64,000 bases of DNA from Aureitalea sp. L0-47 (GTDB lineage Bacteria; Bacteroidota; Bacteroidia; Flavobacteriales; Flavobacteriaceae): contig NZ_JAFMTQ010000015.1 in the NCBI RefSeq assembly GCF_026126405.1, positions 1-64,000 of the forward strand, in the 5' to 3' direction. Shown piece by piece: positions 43,623 through 52,418 of this stretch (position 1 is its first letter; each line of letters begins with the position of its first letter). Made by a program: the position numbers and the translations under genes. Below the pieces are notes generated by a model. That model saw nothing but the letters and a program-made list of their open reading frames with translations. It was not told where the DNA came from and did no database searches.

Positions 43623-43671
43623 TATTCCTGGTTTCATACTCTACACTTGTCATTTAGAACTTGATTCCCTG

Positions 43672-43770
43672 ATTTGTCATGCTGAACCTGCCCGAAGGTC
43701 ATTGCGGACTTGATTCAGCATCTTTCGTATAAATTCAATGAGATTCCGAATCAAGTTCGGAATGACAAAT
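43672..43770. repeat. GTCATTC-type intergenic inverted repeat, copy 3
   Basis: ATTTGTCAT (43672-43680) and ATGACAAAT (43762-43770) form perfect nine-base ends. Inside, TGCTGAA (43680-43686) pairs with TTCAGCA (43714-43720), and ATTCCGAA (43743-43750) with TTCGGAAT. Confidence 0.75.
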
Positions 43771-43782
43771 AATCCAACGCCC

Positions 43783-43814
43783 GAATCAACGAATCAACGA
43801 ATCAACAAATCAAC
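43783..43814. repeat. 8-bp tandem repeat, GAATCAAC x3 plus AAATCAAC
   Basis: Four contiguous 8-base units just upstream of the pyrR promoter (units at 43783, 43791, 43799 and 43807). Confidence 0.9.
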
Positions 43815-43827
43815 AATTTCAAGGCAG

Positions 43828-43860
43828 TTGCAATTAATTGTACAAAAACACTTACTTTTG
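43828..43860 (+). promoter_or_regulatory. Promoter of pyrR (TTG-N22-TACTTTTG)
   Basis: TTG at 43828-43830 and TACTTTTG at 43853-43860 with 22 bases between. The ATG at 43889 is 28 bases on, leaving no room for a classic pyr attenuator. Confidence 0.7.
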
Positions 43861-43888
43861 TACCCTGAACGAGATTCAGATTCTGCAC

Positions 43889-44428
43889 ATGAGCCAAAAA
43901 GTGTTACTAAACGCAACCGAAGTGCATATTGCCCTTCACAGACTGGCTTGCCAATTGATTGAAAATCACGATACTTTCGAAGATACCGTTCTAATAGGAC
44001 TTCAGCCTCGTGGTATTTTCCTGGCCAAGCGACTTAAAAGCTTGCTTGAGAACGACTATAAAATCAAAAACATTCAATTGGGACACCTGGATATTACTTT
44101 CTTCCGTGACGACTTCCGAAGAGGAGAGAAGCCACTAGAAGCCAACACAACGCAGATCAATTTTATCGTGGAAGACAAGAAGGTGGTGTTCGTAGACGAT
44201 GTGCTCTACACCGGAAGAAGTATACGGGCGGCCTTAACAGCTATTCAATCATTCGGAAGGCCGGAAGAGATAGAATTGCTTACGCTTATAGACAGGCGAT
44301 TCAGCAGGCACCTGCCAATACAACCAGATTATCGGGGTAGACAGGTAGATGCCATTAATAAAGAAAAGGTAAAAGTGTGCTGGGAAGAACAAGACGGCGA
44401 AGATGCTGTTTATTTAATCAATAGTTAG
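43889..44428 (+). CDS. pyrR: Bifunctional pyr operon regulator/uracil phosphoribosyltransferase
   Basis: A 179-residue PyrR-like protein of the PRTase type I fold. The PRPP-binding motif is VVFVDDVLYTGRSIRAAL. In firmicutes PyrR binds attenuators in pyr mRNA; here the leader is too short for one, so only its phosphoribosyltransferase activity, or another RNA target, seems likely. I start at the ATG at 43889 (MSQKVLLNATEV), which fits the promoter. It is one base ahead of pyrB. Confidence 0.88.
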   Translation: MSQKVLLNATEVHIALHRLACQLIENHDTFEDTVLIGLQPRGIFLAKRLKSLLENDYKIKNIQLGHLDITFFRDDFRRGEKPLEANTTQINFIVEDKKVVFVDDVLYTGRSIRAALTAIQSFGRPEEIELLTLIDRRFSRHLPIQPDYRGRQVDAINKEKVKVCWEEQDGEDAVYLINS

Positions 44429-44429
44429 T

Positions 44430-45368
44430 ATGAGTGAACTAAGTGTGAATCACTTATTAGGAATCAAATACATCAGCGAGGCTGACATCCACCTCATTTT
44501 CGAAACTGCAGACCACTTCAAAGAGGTCATTAATCGCCCGATCAAGAAAGTTCCTTCATTACGCGACATTACTATTGCTAACTTGTTCTTCGAAAACAGT
44601 ACAAGAACCCGACTCTCCTTTGAATTGGCAGAGAAACGGCTGTCAGCAGACGTAATCAACTTTTCCGCGGCGTCTTCTTCAGTAAAGAAAGGGGAGACGC
44701 TAATCGATACGGTAAATAACATCCTGTCTATGAAAGTAGACATGGTTGTAATGCGACATCCAAACCCAGGAGCCGGAGTGTTTCTTTCGAAGCATATCAA
44801 TGCCAGTATAGTGAATGCTGGTGATGGAGCACACGAACATCCTACCCAGGCATTGCTCGACTGCTATTCTATTCGCGAAAGACTAAAAGATGTAGCAGGA
44901 AAGAAGGTGGTGATCGTTGGAGATATACTCCATTCAAGAGTAGCTTTGAGTAATATTTTCGCCCTTCAGAAGCTTGGAGCAGAGGTTAAGGTATGCGGAC
45001 CTAAAACACTTATCCCCAAATACATAGAAAGGATTGGGGTATCTTACGAAAAGAATCTGAGATCAGCCCTGGAATGGTGTGATGTAGCTAATATGTTGAG
45101 AGTTCAGAACGAACGTATGGATATCTCTTACTTTCCATCTACCAGGGAATACACCCAACAATATGGTGTCAATAAGGCATTGCTGGACAGTCTTGGCAAA
45201 GAAATTGTTGTCATGCACCCGGGTCCCATCAACAGAGGTGTGGAAATTACCAGTGATGTGGCCGACAGTAAGCAGGCAATCATCCTTGAGCAGGTACAAA
45301 ATGGCGTCGCTATAAGGATGGCAGTATTATACCTGCTGGCATCAAAAATACAGCATAATGAAAATTGA
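44430..45368 (+). CDS. pyrB: Aspartate carbamoyltransferase, catalytic subunit
   Basis: A 312-residue enzyme that makes carbamoyl aspartate in the second step of pyrimidine synthesis. The carbamoyl phosphate site is FFENSTRTRLSFELAE and the substrate residues include HPTQALLD and HPGPINRG. It overlaps the next gene by 11 bases. No regulatory subunit (pyrI) is present nearby. Confidence 0.95.
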   Translation: MSELSVNHLLGIKYISEADIHLIFETADHFKEVINRPIKKVPSLRDITIANLFFENSTRTRLSFELAEKRLSADVINFSAASSSVKKGETLIDTVNNILSMKVDMVVMRHPNPGAGVFLSKHINASIVNAGDGAHEHPTQALLDCYSIRERLKDVAGKKVVIVGDILHSRVALSNIFALQKLGAEVKVCGPKTLIPKYIERIGVSYEKNLRSALEWCDVANMLRVQNERMDISYFPSTREYTQQYGVNKALLDSLGKEIVVMHPGPINRGVEITSDVADSKQAIILEQVQNGVAIRMAVLYLLASKIQHNEN

Positions 45369-45693
45369 AAATTTCGATAATTATGTGGTTTTGGCGGATG
45401 ACCACGATAATCTAAAAGAATTCGCCGAGTTTCTAGAATTCCAGATCTTGAATAAATATAAGGGCCAGAACGTTGTGATCAACCTTCTGGACTACCCTGC
45501 GCTCAAACTGGAAGAATTACTATATTTTTTGAAAACTTCTACCGCTCACAGGGCTGCTAAACAATCCTTTGTACTGGTGACATCAGCCCTGGATCCCGAT
45601 ACCATACCTGTTGAACTCATGGTAGTACCTACACTTCAGGAAGCGGGTGACGTAATTGAGATGGAGGAGATTGAGAGAGACCTTGGATTTTAA
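45358..45693 (+). CDS. Conserved unknown protein between pyrB and rnz
   Basis: A 111-residue protein starting 11 bases inside pyrB. It has an alternating beta/alpha pattern (NYVVLADDHDNLKEFAEFLE, QNVVINLLDY, SFVLVTSALDPDTIP), reminiscent of a small STAS- or flavodoxin-like fold, and an acidic C-terminus. I do not recognise a named family. The overlap suggests translational coupling with pyrB. It is not an enzyme I can identify. Confidence 0.7.
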   Translation: MKIENFDNYVVLADDHDNLKEFAEFLEFQILNKYKGQNVVINLLDYPALKLEELLYFLKTSTAHRAAKQSFVLVTSALDPDTIPVELMVVPTLQEAGDVIEMEEIERDLGF

Positions 45694-45720
45694 TTTTCTA
45701 ACCAAGAAAGAGTAATTTAT

Positions 45721-45824
45721 GTTTGTCATTCAGAAGGAGCATAGCGACTGAAGAATCTTATGAGATTTCTCGTTTGCCACTCCGCTTAAGCTATAGCGGC
45801 ATGTGGACACTTAAAATGACAAAC
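45721..45824. repeat. GTCATTC-type intergenic inverted repeat, copy 4
   Basis: GTTTGTCATT (45721-45730) and AATGACAAAC (45815-45824) are perfect ten-base inverted ends of a 104-base element without an ORF. The inner part (CAGAAGGAGCATAGCGACTG) resembles repeats known in Bacteroidota. Confidence 0.8.
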
Positions 45825-45828
45825 AACC

Positions 45829-45900
45829 AACATACTAACATACCAACATACCAACATACCAACATACCAACATACTAACATACCAACATACTAAAATACT
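45829..45900. repeat. 8-bp tandem repeat, AACATACC/AACATACT x9, directly before rnz
   Basis: Nine contiguous 8-base units from 45829 to 45900 (the last is AAATACT-like), ending three bases before the rnz ATG at 45904. Copy-number change by slippage would alter the rnz leader. Confidence 0.95.
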
Positions 45901-45903
45901 CAT

Positions 45904-46809
45904 ATGACCCTCACCATTCTCGGTTGCCATTCCGCTACACCTCGTGCCAATGCACATCCTACGGCCCAGGTACTGGAAATGAGGGGACATCTATTTCTTA
46001 TCGACTGTGGAGAAGGAACACAGGTTCAATTGAGGCGATTTAAACTAAAGTTCTCGAGGATCAGGCACATCTTTATCTCACACCTTCATGGGGATCATTT
46101 TTACGGTCTCATCGGACTTGTATCCACTTTCCGTTTGTTAGGAAGGGAAGCTGATCTGCATATTTACGGACCTAAAGGCATCAAAGAGGCTATAATACTA
46201 CAACTAAAGCTTAGTAATAGTTGGACAGACTACAATCTTATCTTTCACGAACTGGAATCGGATTCACCCGAGGTTCTGTTTGAGGATGAAAATATAAGCG
46301 TTACCACAATTCCCCTGGATCATCGTGTTTACACCAATGGCTTCCTGTTTCAGGAGAAACCCGGAGAGCGTAAATTAGACCTTGAAGCGGCGGTAGCAGC
46401 CAAAATAGATACGGCCTATTTTAGAAAACTAAAACAAGGCTTTGATGTTGAGAATAGGAAGGGGGATATTATTCCAAACAAGCAAGTCACCTTAGATCCT
46501 GAACCTCCTAAATCTTATGCATACTGCAGCGACACAGCCTATTATCCTGAAATCGTGGAACAGATCAAAGGAGCTACAGTCCTGTACCACGAAGCAACAT
46601 TTCTGGAATCGCATCAACATCTTGCTGAAACCACTAAACACAGTACGGCCAAGGAAGCGGCATCTATAGCAAAGCGAGCCGAAGTTGGCACCCTCATTTT
46701 AGGCCACTATTCCGGTAGGTATAGCGAATTAGAGGCATTTCGTAAAGAGGCCATGGAAGTCTTCGAAACGGTGGAGTTGGCCGAAGACGGAAAATCCTTC
46801 AAGTTTTAA
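45904..46809 (+). CDS. rnz: Ribonuclease Z
   Basis: A 301-residue metallo-beta-lactamase-fold endonuclease that trims tRNA 3' ends. The zinc motif is SHLHGDHFYG (HxHxDH). Further ligands occur in the LILGHYS and DTAYY segments and the family's long arm is present. It follows an intergenic region of repeats with no clean promoter, so it may depend on pyrB-operon read-through or on a promoter hidden in the repeats. Confidence 0.92.
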   Translation: MTLTILGCHSATPRANAHPTAQVLEMRGHLFLIDCGEGTQVQLRRFKLKFSRIRHIFISHLHGDHFYGLIGLVSTFRLLGREADLHIYGPKGIKEAIILQLKLSNSWTDYNLIFHELESDSPEVLFEDENISVTTIPLDHRVYTNGFLFQEKPGERKLDLEAAVAAKIDTAYFRKLKQGFDVENRKGDIIPNKQVTLDPEPPKSYAYCSDTAYYPEIVEQIKGATVLYHEATFLESHQHLAETTKHSTAKEAASIAKRAEVGTLILGHYSGRYSELEAFRKEAMEVFETVELAEDGKSFKF

Positions 46810-46877
46810 CCCAGATTTAATTATTTCTGTTTTTTACAGCTTTTAAAAACTCGTAACTTGCGTGCTAATTCAGCAGT

Positions 46878-47525
46878 ATGGTAGATAATCTACACGATCA
46901 AAGAAAGAACTATGAAAAGGGAGAGCTCTCCGAAACGTCTGTAGATCCTAATCCTTTGCAACAGTTCCGAACCTGGTTTTATGATGCAATGGATACGGAC
47001 GGGGTGGACGAAGCCAATGCAATGTCGTTAACCACTATAGGTACGGATGGATTTCCGAGAGGTAGAATGGTTCTTTTGAAGAAATACGACGAACATGGAT
47101 TTTATTTCTACACCAATTACAATAGTGAGAAAGGGCGTTCCATAGCTGAAAACAACAAAGTATCCCTAACATTTTTCTGGCCAGTATTAGAACGCCAGAT
47201 CATCATTCAGGGTTTTGCTGAAAAGACATCAGAAGTAGAATCTGATAATTACTTTAGCTCTAGACCAAAAGGCAGTCAGCTTGGAGCTGTGGTTTCCGCA
47301 CAGAGTGAAACTGTGGCAAACCGGGAAATCCTGGAGGATAAACTAAAGGAATTAGAAAAAAAATACGAGAATGAAGAAGTGCCAAGACCTGATTTTTGGG
47401 GTGGCTTCCTCGTTCGGCCTCTTAAAATAGAATTCTGGCAAGGCAGACCCAACCGTCTGCACGATCGTATTCAGTATGTGCTGGATGACGATTACAATTG
47501 GATAATCAACCGTTTACAACCTTAA
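46878..47525 (+). CDS. pdxH: Pyridoxamine 5'-phosphate oxidase
   Basis: A 215-residue FMN enzyme of vitamin B6 synthesis and salvage that makes pyridoxal phosphate. FMN-binding residues lie in RGRMVLLKKYDEHGFYFYTNYNSEKGRSI, and the C-terminal FWQGRPNRLHDRI block is the family signature. A degenerate -7 element (TAACTTGC) lies about 25 bases ahead. It heads a run with sixA, ppk1 and ppx. Confidence 0.93.
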   Translation: MVDNLHDQRKNYEKGELSETSVDPNPLQQFRTWFYDAMDTDGVDEANAMSLTTIGTDGFPRGRMVLLKKYDEHGFYFYTNYNSEKGRSIAENNKVSLTFFWPVLERQIIIQGFAEKTSEVESDNYFSSRPKGSQLGAVVSAQSETVANREILEDKLKELEKKYENEEVPRPDFWGGFLVRPLKIEFWQGRPNRLHDRIQYVLDDDYNWIINRLQP

Positions 47526-47536
47526 AAAACAATTAA

Positions 47537-48028
47537 ATGAAAACTCTTTATATGGTCCGACACGCTAAATCCTCCTGGAAATACGATCTTCCGGACCATC
47601 AGCGACCACTTAAGAAAAGAGGGCATAACGATGCCGAACTCGTTTCGGATAAAGTCAAGTCGGGTTACGAAGCCCCGCAAAAGATCATATCCAGCGATGC
47701 TAAACGAGCGCAAACCACGGCCCGATATTTTCAAAAAGCCTTCGGTGTCAAGGACGAAGATTTTGTACTTGATCACGAGCTGTATGACTTTAGCGGACAA
47801 AGTGTGATGGAGATCATCAAAGGTTTGGACAACGACCTGAAACGTGTTATGATCGTTGGGCATAATCATGCTTTTACTTCTATCGTCAACATGCTGGGTA
47901 ACGAGTATATCGATAATTTGCCTACCAGTGGTTTTGTGATTATAGAATTCGATACTACATCTTGGTCTGAAATAAATACAGGGAAGACCAAGACTCTTGT
48001 ATTTCCTCGTCACCTCAAAGATAAGTAG
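47537..48028 (+). CDS. SixA-type histidine phosphatase
   Basis: A 163-residue histidine phosphatase. The catalytic motif is YMVRHAKSSW (RHA near residues 8-10), with the second histidine in IVGHNHAF. SixA-type enzymes remove phosphate from phospho-histidine proteins or small substrates. It lies 11 bases after pdxH and two bases before ppk1, in what looks like a phosphate-related operon. Confidence 0.85.
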   Translation: MKTLYMVRHAKSSWKYDLPDHQRPLKKRGHNDAELVSDKVKSGYEAPQKIISSDAKRAQTTARYFQKAFGVKDEDFVLDHELYDFSGQSVMEIIKGLDNDLKRVMIVGHNHAFTSIVNMLGNEYIDNLPTSGFVIIEFDTTSWSEINTGKTKTLVFPRHLKDK

Positions 48029-48030
48029 GC

Positions 48031-50112
48031 ATGTCATCGGCAGCTAAAACCAGTAAGAACGAATACATTAACAGGGAACTAAGCTGGTTGCAGTTCAATG
48101 CACGAGTATTGCAAGAAGCTGAGGATCCCACGGTTCCACTAATTGAGCGTCTTCGATTTGTTGGGATATTTTCGAACAACCTCGATGAATTCTTTAAGGT
48201 CCGATACGCCACGATCAAACGCATTGTCGAGGCTGGTAAAGGCGGAAGGAATGTGCTGGGAGGTATCTCAGCCACAGATCTCTTAGAAGAGATCACAAAG
48301 ACTGTGATCGAACAACAGGCTACAAGTTTAAAGATTCTCAGTAGCATTCAGAAAAAACTGGAAGGGGAGAATATTTTTATCATTGATGAAAACGAACTCA
48401 ACGAAGAACAGGATAAATTCATTGCCGATTTCTTTATTCGGAAAGTAAGCCCGGCCCTGGTTACCATCATGATAGGAGAATTGGATGAATTTCCAAGCCT
48501 GAAAGACAGTGCGGCCTATCTCGCTGTGAAAATGGTGATGTCCAAGACGGATGAAACATTCGAGAATAAGGTGAATTATGCGTTGATCGAAATACCGCGC
48601 TCGGTGGAAAGGTTTGTCGTATTGCCTTCCGAAGGAGAAAAACAGTATATCATCATACTCGACAATCTTATTCGTCGATGTATGGGACGAATATTCAATA
48701 TCTTCAACTTCGAAAGTATCACGGCTCACATGATCAAGATCACACGTGATGCGGAGTTGGATATCGACAGTGATCTGAGTCGAAGCTTCCTGGAAAAGAT
48801 ATCTAAAAGTGTTGAGCGGAGAAGTTCTGGCGATCCCGTGCGATTCGTATACGACAAGAGCATCGACAAAGAAACGCTGCAATTCCTCATGGAGAAGATG
48901 GGTATCGATAGCACGGATAGCATTATTCCAGGGGGCCGATATCACAACAGGAGGGATTATATGAAGTTTCCTAGCCTGGGAAGAACAGATCTTCTTTATT
49001 CAGCAATTGAACCATTGAGAATACCCGGCTTATCGCTTGAAGGAAGCTTGTTTGAAAAAATAGCCGAAAAGGACTATTTACTGTATGCGCCCTATCAAAC
49101 GTTTAATTACGTTGTGAAATTCCTGAAAGAAGCTGCTCTCGATCCCAAGGTACGGTCGATCAAGATCACGATCTACAGACTGGCACAGACATCACAGATT
49201 GCCAGCGCATTGATAAATGCGGCCAAGAACGGTAAGGATGTAACCGTGCAAATAGAGTTGCAAGCGCGATTTGACGAGGCAGCCAATATCAGCTATGCGG
49301 AACAAATGCAGAGTGAAGGTGTGAAGTTGATCTTTGGTGTTTCAGGTTTGAAAGTACACTGCAAGGCCTGTGTAATTGAAAGGCTTGAGCAAGGAAAAAT
49401 AGCCCGTTACTCTTTCATAAGTACCGGAAACTTTAATGAAACAACCGCCAGGATCTATACGGATTACACGCTTTTTACACACAACCAGAAGATAGGAAAG
49501 GAGATCCATAAGGTCTTTGACTTCTTCGAAGTGAATTACCTCATCAAGAAATACCGTCACCTGATAGTCTCACCACATTATACACGCAATGCAATAAATA
49601 ACCTTATTGAGACAGAGATCAAGAATCATAAGGCTGGTCTTCCAAGCGGTATAAAATTAAAGCTCAATAGTTTGTCCGATTTCAAAATGATCGATAAGCT
49701 GTATGATGCCAGCAGGGCAGGTGTGAAAGTAAAACTTATTGTTCGAGGCCTGTGCTGTCTGATACCCGGTGTTGAGGGAATGAGTGAAAATATTGAGGTG
49801 ATCAGCATAGTAGATAAGTTCCTGGAACATCCACGATTATTTATTTTTGAAAATGCCGGTGACCCTAAGTATTTCATATCTTCGGCAGATCTGATGCAGC
49901 GAAACCTGGATCACCGGGTGGAACTCACATGCCCGATCTACGATGAGGATATAAAACAAGAATTAAATGATACCTTTGAAATCTCCTGGAACGACAATGT
50001 GAAGGCCAGGATCATAGCCCGGGACTCAGATAACGAATACAGGAGGAATAATGAACCATCTGTTCGTTCCCAGTTTAGGTTGTATGAATATTATCTAGAA
50101 AAATTGAATTGA
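48031..50112 (+). CDS. ppk1: Polyphosphate kinase 1
   Basis: A 693-residue PPK1 that makes polyphosphate from ATP. The N-terminal, head and C1/C2 domains are present; the autophosphorylated His lies in GLKVHCKACVIER and the second catalytic His in NLDHRVELTCPI. It is followed by ppx, the usual pairing. The first four residues and the start one base after the sixA stop suggest translational coupling. Confidence 0.95.
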   Translation: MSSAAKTSKNEYINRELSWLQFNARVLQEAEDPTVPLIERLRFVGIFSNNLDEFFKVRYATIKRIVEAGKGGRNVLGGISATDLLEEITKTVIEQQATSLKILSSIQKKLEGENIFIIDENELNEEQDKFIADFFIRKVSPALVTIMIGELDEFPSLKDSAAYLAVKMVMSKTDETFENKVNYALIEIPRSVERFVVLPSEGEKQYIIILDNLIRRCMGRIFNIFNFESITAHMIKITRDAELDIDSDLSRSFLEKISKSVERRSSGDPVRFVYDKSIDKETLQFLMEKMGIDSTDSIIPGGRYHNRRDYMKFPSLGRTDLLYSAIEPLRIPGLSLEGSLFEKIAEKDYLLYAPYQTFNYVVKFLKEAALDPKVRSIKITIYRLAQTSQIASALINAAKNGKDVTVQIELQARFDEAANISYAEQMQSEGVKLIFGVSGLKVHCKACVIERLEQGKIARYSFISTGNFNETTARIYTDYTLFTHNQKIGKEIHKVFDFFEVNYLIKKYRHLIVSPHYTRNAINNLIETEIKNHKAGLPSGIKLKLNSLSDFKMIDKLYDASRAGVKVKLIVRGLCCLIPGVEGMSENIEVISIVDKFLEHPRLFIFENAGDPKYFISSADLMQRNLDHRVELTCPIYDEDIKQELNDTFEISWNDNVKARIIARDSDNEYRRNNEPSVRSQFRLYEYYLEKLN

Positions 50113-50113
50113 T

Positions 50114-51034
50114 TTGCTGAACATAGAGAAATATGCCGCGATAGACATCGGTTCTAATGCAATACGATTATTAATCTCCACTGTTATTGAAAAAGAAGAC
50201 CAGGTACAATTTAAAAAGACCTCCCTGGTGAGAGTACCCATTCGATTAGGTGCCGATGTATTCCTGAAAGATCGTATTTCAGAAAAGAATTATAAGCGCA
50301 TGGTAGATGCAATGAATGCCTATCGTTTGCTTATGAAAACCCACAAAGTGAGCAGGTACAGGGCCTGTGCTACTTCGGCCATGCGTGAATCCAAAAATGG
50401 GGAAGAGATCGCGGCACTCATTAAAAAAGAGACGGGCATCAATATTCAGATCATCGATGGTAAGGACGAAGCATCCATCATCGCTACTACAGATTTAAGG
50501 GAATTGATCCAGGATGACAAAGTTTTCCTATATGTGGATGTGGGTGGAGGTAGCACGGAATTTACCGTATTTGCAAATGGTAAAGTGGTTACTTCCCGGT
50601 CCTTCAAGTTAGGAACCGTTCGTATTCTGAACGATATGGTTCGCGAATCTGTTTGGGACGAGGTAAAAGACTGGATCAAGAAAAACACCAGGAAATACGA
50701 AAAAGTAAGTTGTATCGGTTCCGGAGGAAATATTAACAGCATCTATAAACACAGTGAGAAAAAACTGGGGAAACCCCTAAGTTATTTCTACCTGGCCCGT
50801 TTCTACGATGAATTGAAATCCTATACTTACCACGAACGAATCTTTCAATTACAAATGAACCCGGACAGGGCCGATGTGATCATCCCGGCTACTCGTATCT
50901 ATCTTTCTGCGATGAAATGGAGCAAATCAAAAAATATGTTTGTTCCCAAGATCGGACTGGCAGATGGTATTATTAAGAGTCTTTACAATGAAAAGGTAGC
51001 TCTTGGGATTGATGTCAATAATGGAATGAGTTAA
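50114..51034 (+). CDS. ppx: Exopolyphosphatase / guanosine pentaphosphatase family
   Basis: A 306-residue short-form Ppx/GppA enzyme of the ASKHA fold that removes phosphate from polyphosphate. The phosphate-1 loop is AAIDIGSNAIRLLIS (about 8-22) and the phosphate-2 loop is VDVGGGSTEF. I use the TTG at 50114 as start (MLNIEKYAAIDIG); no ATG lies in frame before the first motif. It begins one base after the ppk1 stop. Its end overlaps the convergent methyltransferase by four bases. Confidence 0.92.
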   Translation: MLNIEKYAAIDIGSNAIRLLISTVIEKEDQVQFKKTSLVRVPIRLGADVFLKDRISEKNYKRMVDAMNAYRLLMKTHKVSRYRACATSAMRESKNGEEIAALIKKETGINIQIIDGKDEASIIATTDLRELIQDDKVFLYVDVGGGSTEFTVFANGKVVTSRSFKLGTVRILNDMVRESVWDEVKDWIKKNTRKYEKVSCIGSGGNINSIYKHSEKKLGKPLSYFYLARFYDELKSYTYHERIFQLQMNPDRADVIIPATRIYLSAMKWSKSKNMFVPKIGLADGIIKSLYNEKVALGIDVNNGMS

Positions 51035-51786
51035 ATTTTGCGTGCGATGATTACACTTTGTTTTGTGCGAGAAATGTGCTGAGGCGCGAATATTTCAACT
51101 TTAAATCCATTCTCCTCGAATAAATTTAAAAAGAATTGTTTTTCAAAACGTACACGGTGTAATTTACCAACGGATTCACCAAGATAATTTTTTGGATTCT
51201 CTTCACAATCAGGAACTTTCTCCTCTACGAAAGCAGTAACATACAGAATCCCGTTTGCTTTTAACACAGCCTGAAACTCTTCAATATAAAATAATACATC
51301 ATCGGTCAACATATGGGAAAAAACCGAATTGAGGAATACTAGATCGAAAGAATTTTTCTCAAAAGGAAGTTGTTGCAATGTTTCGACGCCTCTGTTATAA
51401 CGGGCATTAAAAGCAGGAAGGTGAATAAACTTGATCTTTGTTCCATATTTGGTGATCCATTTATTGCACCATTTTATAGACTTGTAATGTGTATCCACAC
51501 CAAAATATGAACCAAATTGTGTTCTCATCAATTTAAGACCATTGACCAACCTCCCTTGACCACAACCGAAATCCAGAATTGAAGAGGACTCGTAAAAATC
51601 AAAATACTCGGAAAGGTGATTTATTTGCTCTACCGCAGATTGCAGATAAACCTCGTTATCACTTAAACCTTGATTTTCCCTAAATGTTGGCAAATAAAAC
51701 TCTTTATAAGTAATGGCCTTCATCTTTGGATCCCCTAGGAAGGTGATTTTCACTCTATTTATAATCCGTCTAAGGATTTTCCTCAT
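51031..51786 (-). CDS. Class I SAM-dependent methyltransferase
   Basis: A 251-residue methyltransferase. SAM motif I is SSILDFGCGQGRLVNGL (about 67-83), and the post-I acidic residue follows in GVDTHYKSIKW. The KITFLGDPKMKAITYKEFY N-terminus and basic stretch suggest binding to a charged substrate; the target is unknown. It lies 11 bases before miaE on the same strand and overlaps ppx at its end. Confidence 0.75.
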   Translation of the reverse strand: MRKILRRIINRVKITFLGDPKMKAITYKEFYLPTFRENQGLSDNEVYLQSAVEQINHLSEYFDFYESSSILDFGCGQGRLVNGLKLMRTQFGSYFGVDTHYKSIKWCNKWITKYGTKIKFIHLPAFNARYNRGVETLQQLPFEKNSFDLVFLNSVFSHMLTDDVLFYIEEFQAVLKANGILYVTAFVEEKVPDCEENPKNYLGESVGKLHRVRFEKQFFLNLFEENGFKVEIFAPQHISRTKQSVIIARKI

Positions 51787-51797
51787 AACAATTTTTA

Positions 51798-52409
51798 TTA
51801 CCCATGAACGGTTTCTTCTTTACCAAGGTCCTTCATTAATTCCGCTTCGTAGGTGAGTAGGTCCTGCCATTTTTTATCAACAACTTCTCGTTCTCCATAT
51901 TGTCTTGCAAAGGAGAGGAACATGGTGTAGTGATTCGCTTCGCTGATCATTAACTTCCGGTAGAACTTCGCTAGTTTCTTATCTTCAAGCTCTTCGCTCA
52001 ATAGTCGGAAACGTTCACAACTTCTGGCCTCGATCAATGCCGCATACAACAGCCTATGGACCAATTGATCGTTTCTGCTACCTCCCTTAGGGAAGAACTT
52101 CATGAGCTTGTTCACATAGGCATCTTTACGTTCACGTCCCAGGTGTAAACCTCGTTCGAGGAGTAGATCGTGTACCATTTTGAAGTGGCTCATTTCCTCC
52201 TGCGCAAGTAATGTCATTTCACTCACCAACTCACTGTATCCCGGGTAACCAATAATGAGTGAAATGGCTGTGGAAGCCGCTTTCTGCTCACAATAGGCGT
52301 GATCTGTTAGAATTTCTTCAATATTTTTCTCAACGATATTTACCCAACGCGGATCGGTAGGTAATTTGAGTCCGAGCATTTTCTTATTTAATTCTTTCAT
52401 TTCCTCCAT
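51798..52409 (-). CDS. miaE: tRNA-(ms2io6A)-hydroxylase
   Basis: A 203-residue diiron hydroxylase of the MiaE family, which adds a hydroxyl to the modified adenosine at tRNA position 37. The ferritin-like four-helix bundle carries the iron ligands in EMTLLAQEEMSHFKMVHD and ARSCERFRLLSEELEDKKLAKFYRKLMISEANHYTMF (ExxH pairs). It lies ten bases after dnaX and may be cotranscribed with it. Confidence 0.92.
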   Translation of the reverse strand: MEEMKELNKKMLGLKLPTDPRWVNIVEKNIEEILTDHAYCEQKAASTAISLIIGYPGYSELVSEMTLLAQEEMSHFKMVHDLLLERGLHLGRERKDAYVNKLMKFFPKGGSRNDQLVHRLLYAALIEARSCERFRLLSEELEDKKLAKFYRKLMISEANHYTMFLSFARQYGEREVVDKKWQDLLTYEAELMKDLGKEETVHG

Positions 52410-52418
52410 AACTCGATA

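Noticed and set aside
45829-45900. Possible CRISPR array
   Set aside because: Units are only 8 bases with no spacers, so it is a simple tandem repeat.
48328-48945. A 205-codon minus-strand frame inside ppk1
   Set aside because: Shadow of ppk1, which is well supported on the plus strand.
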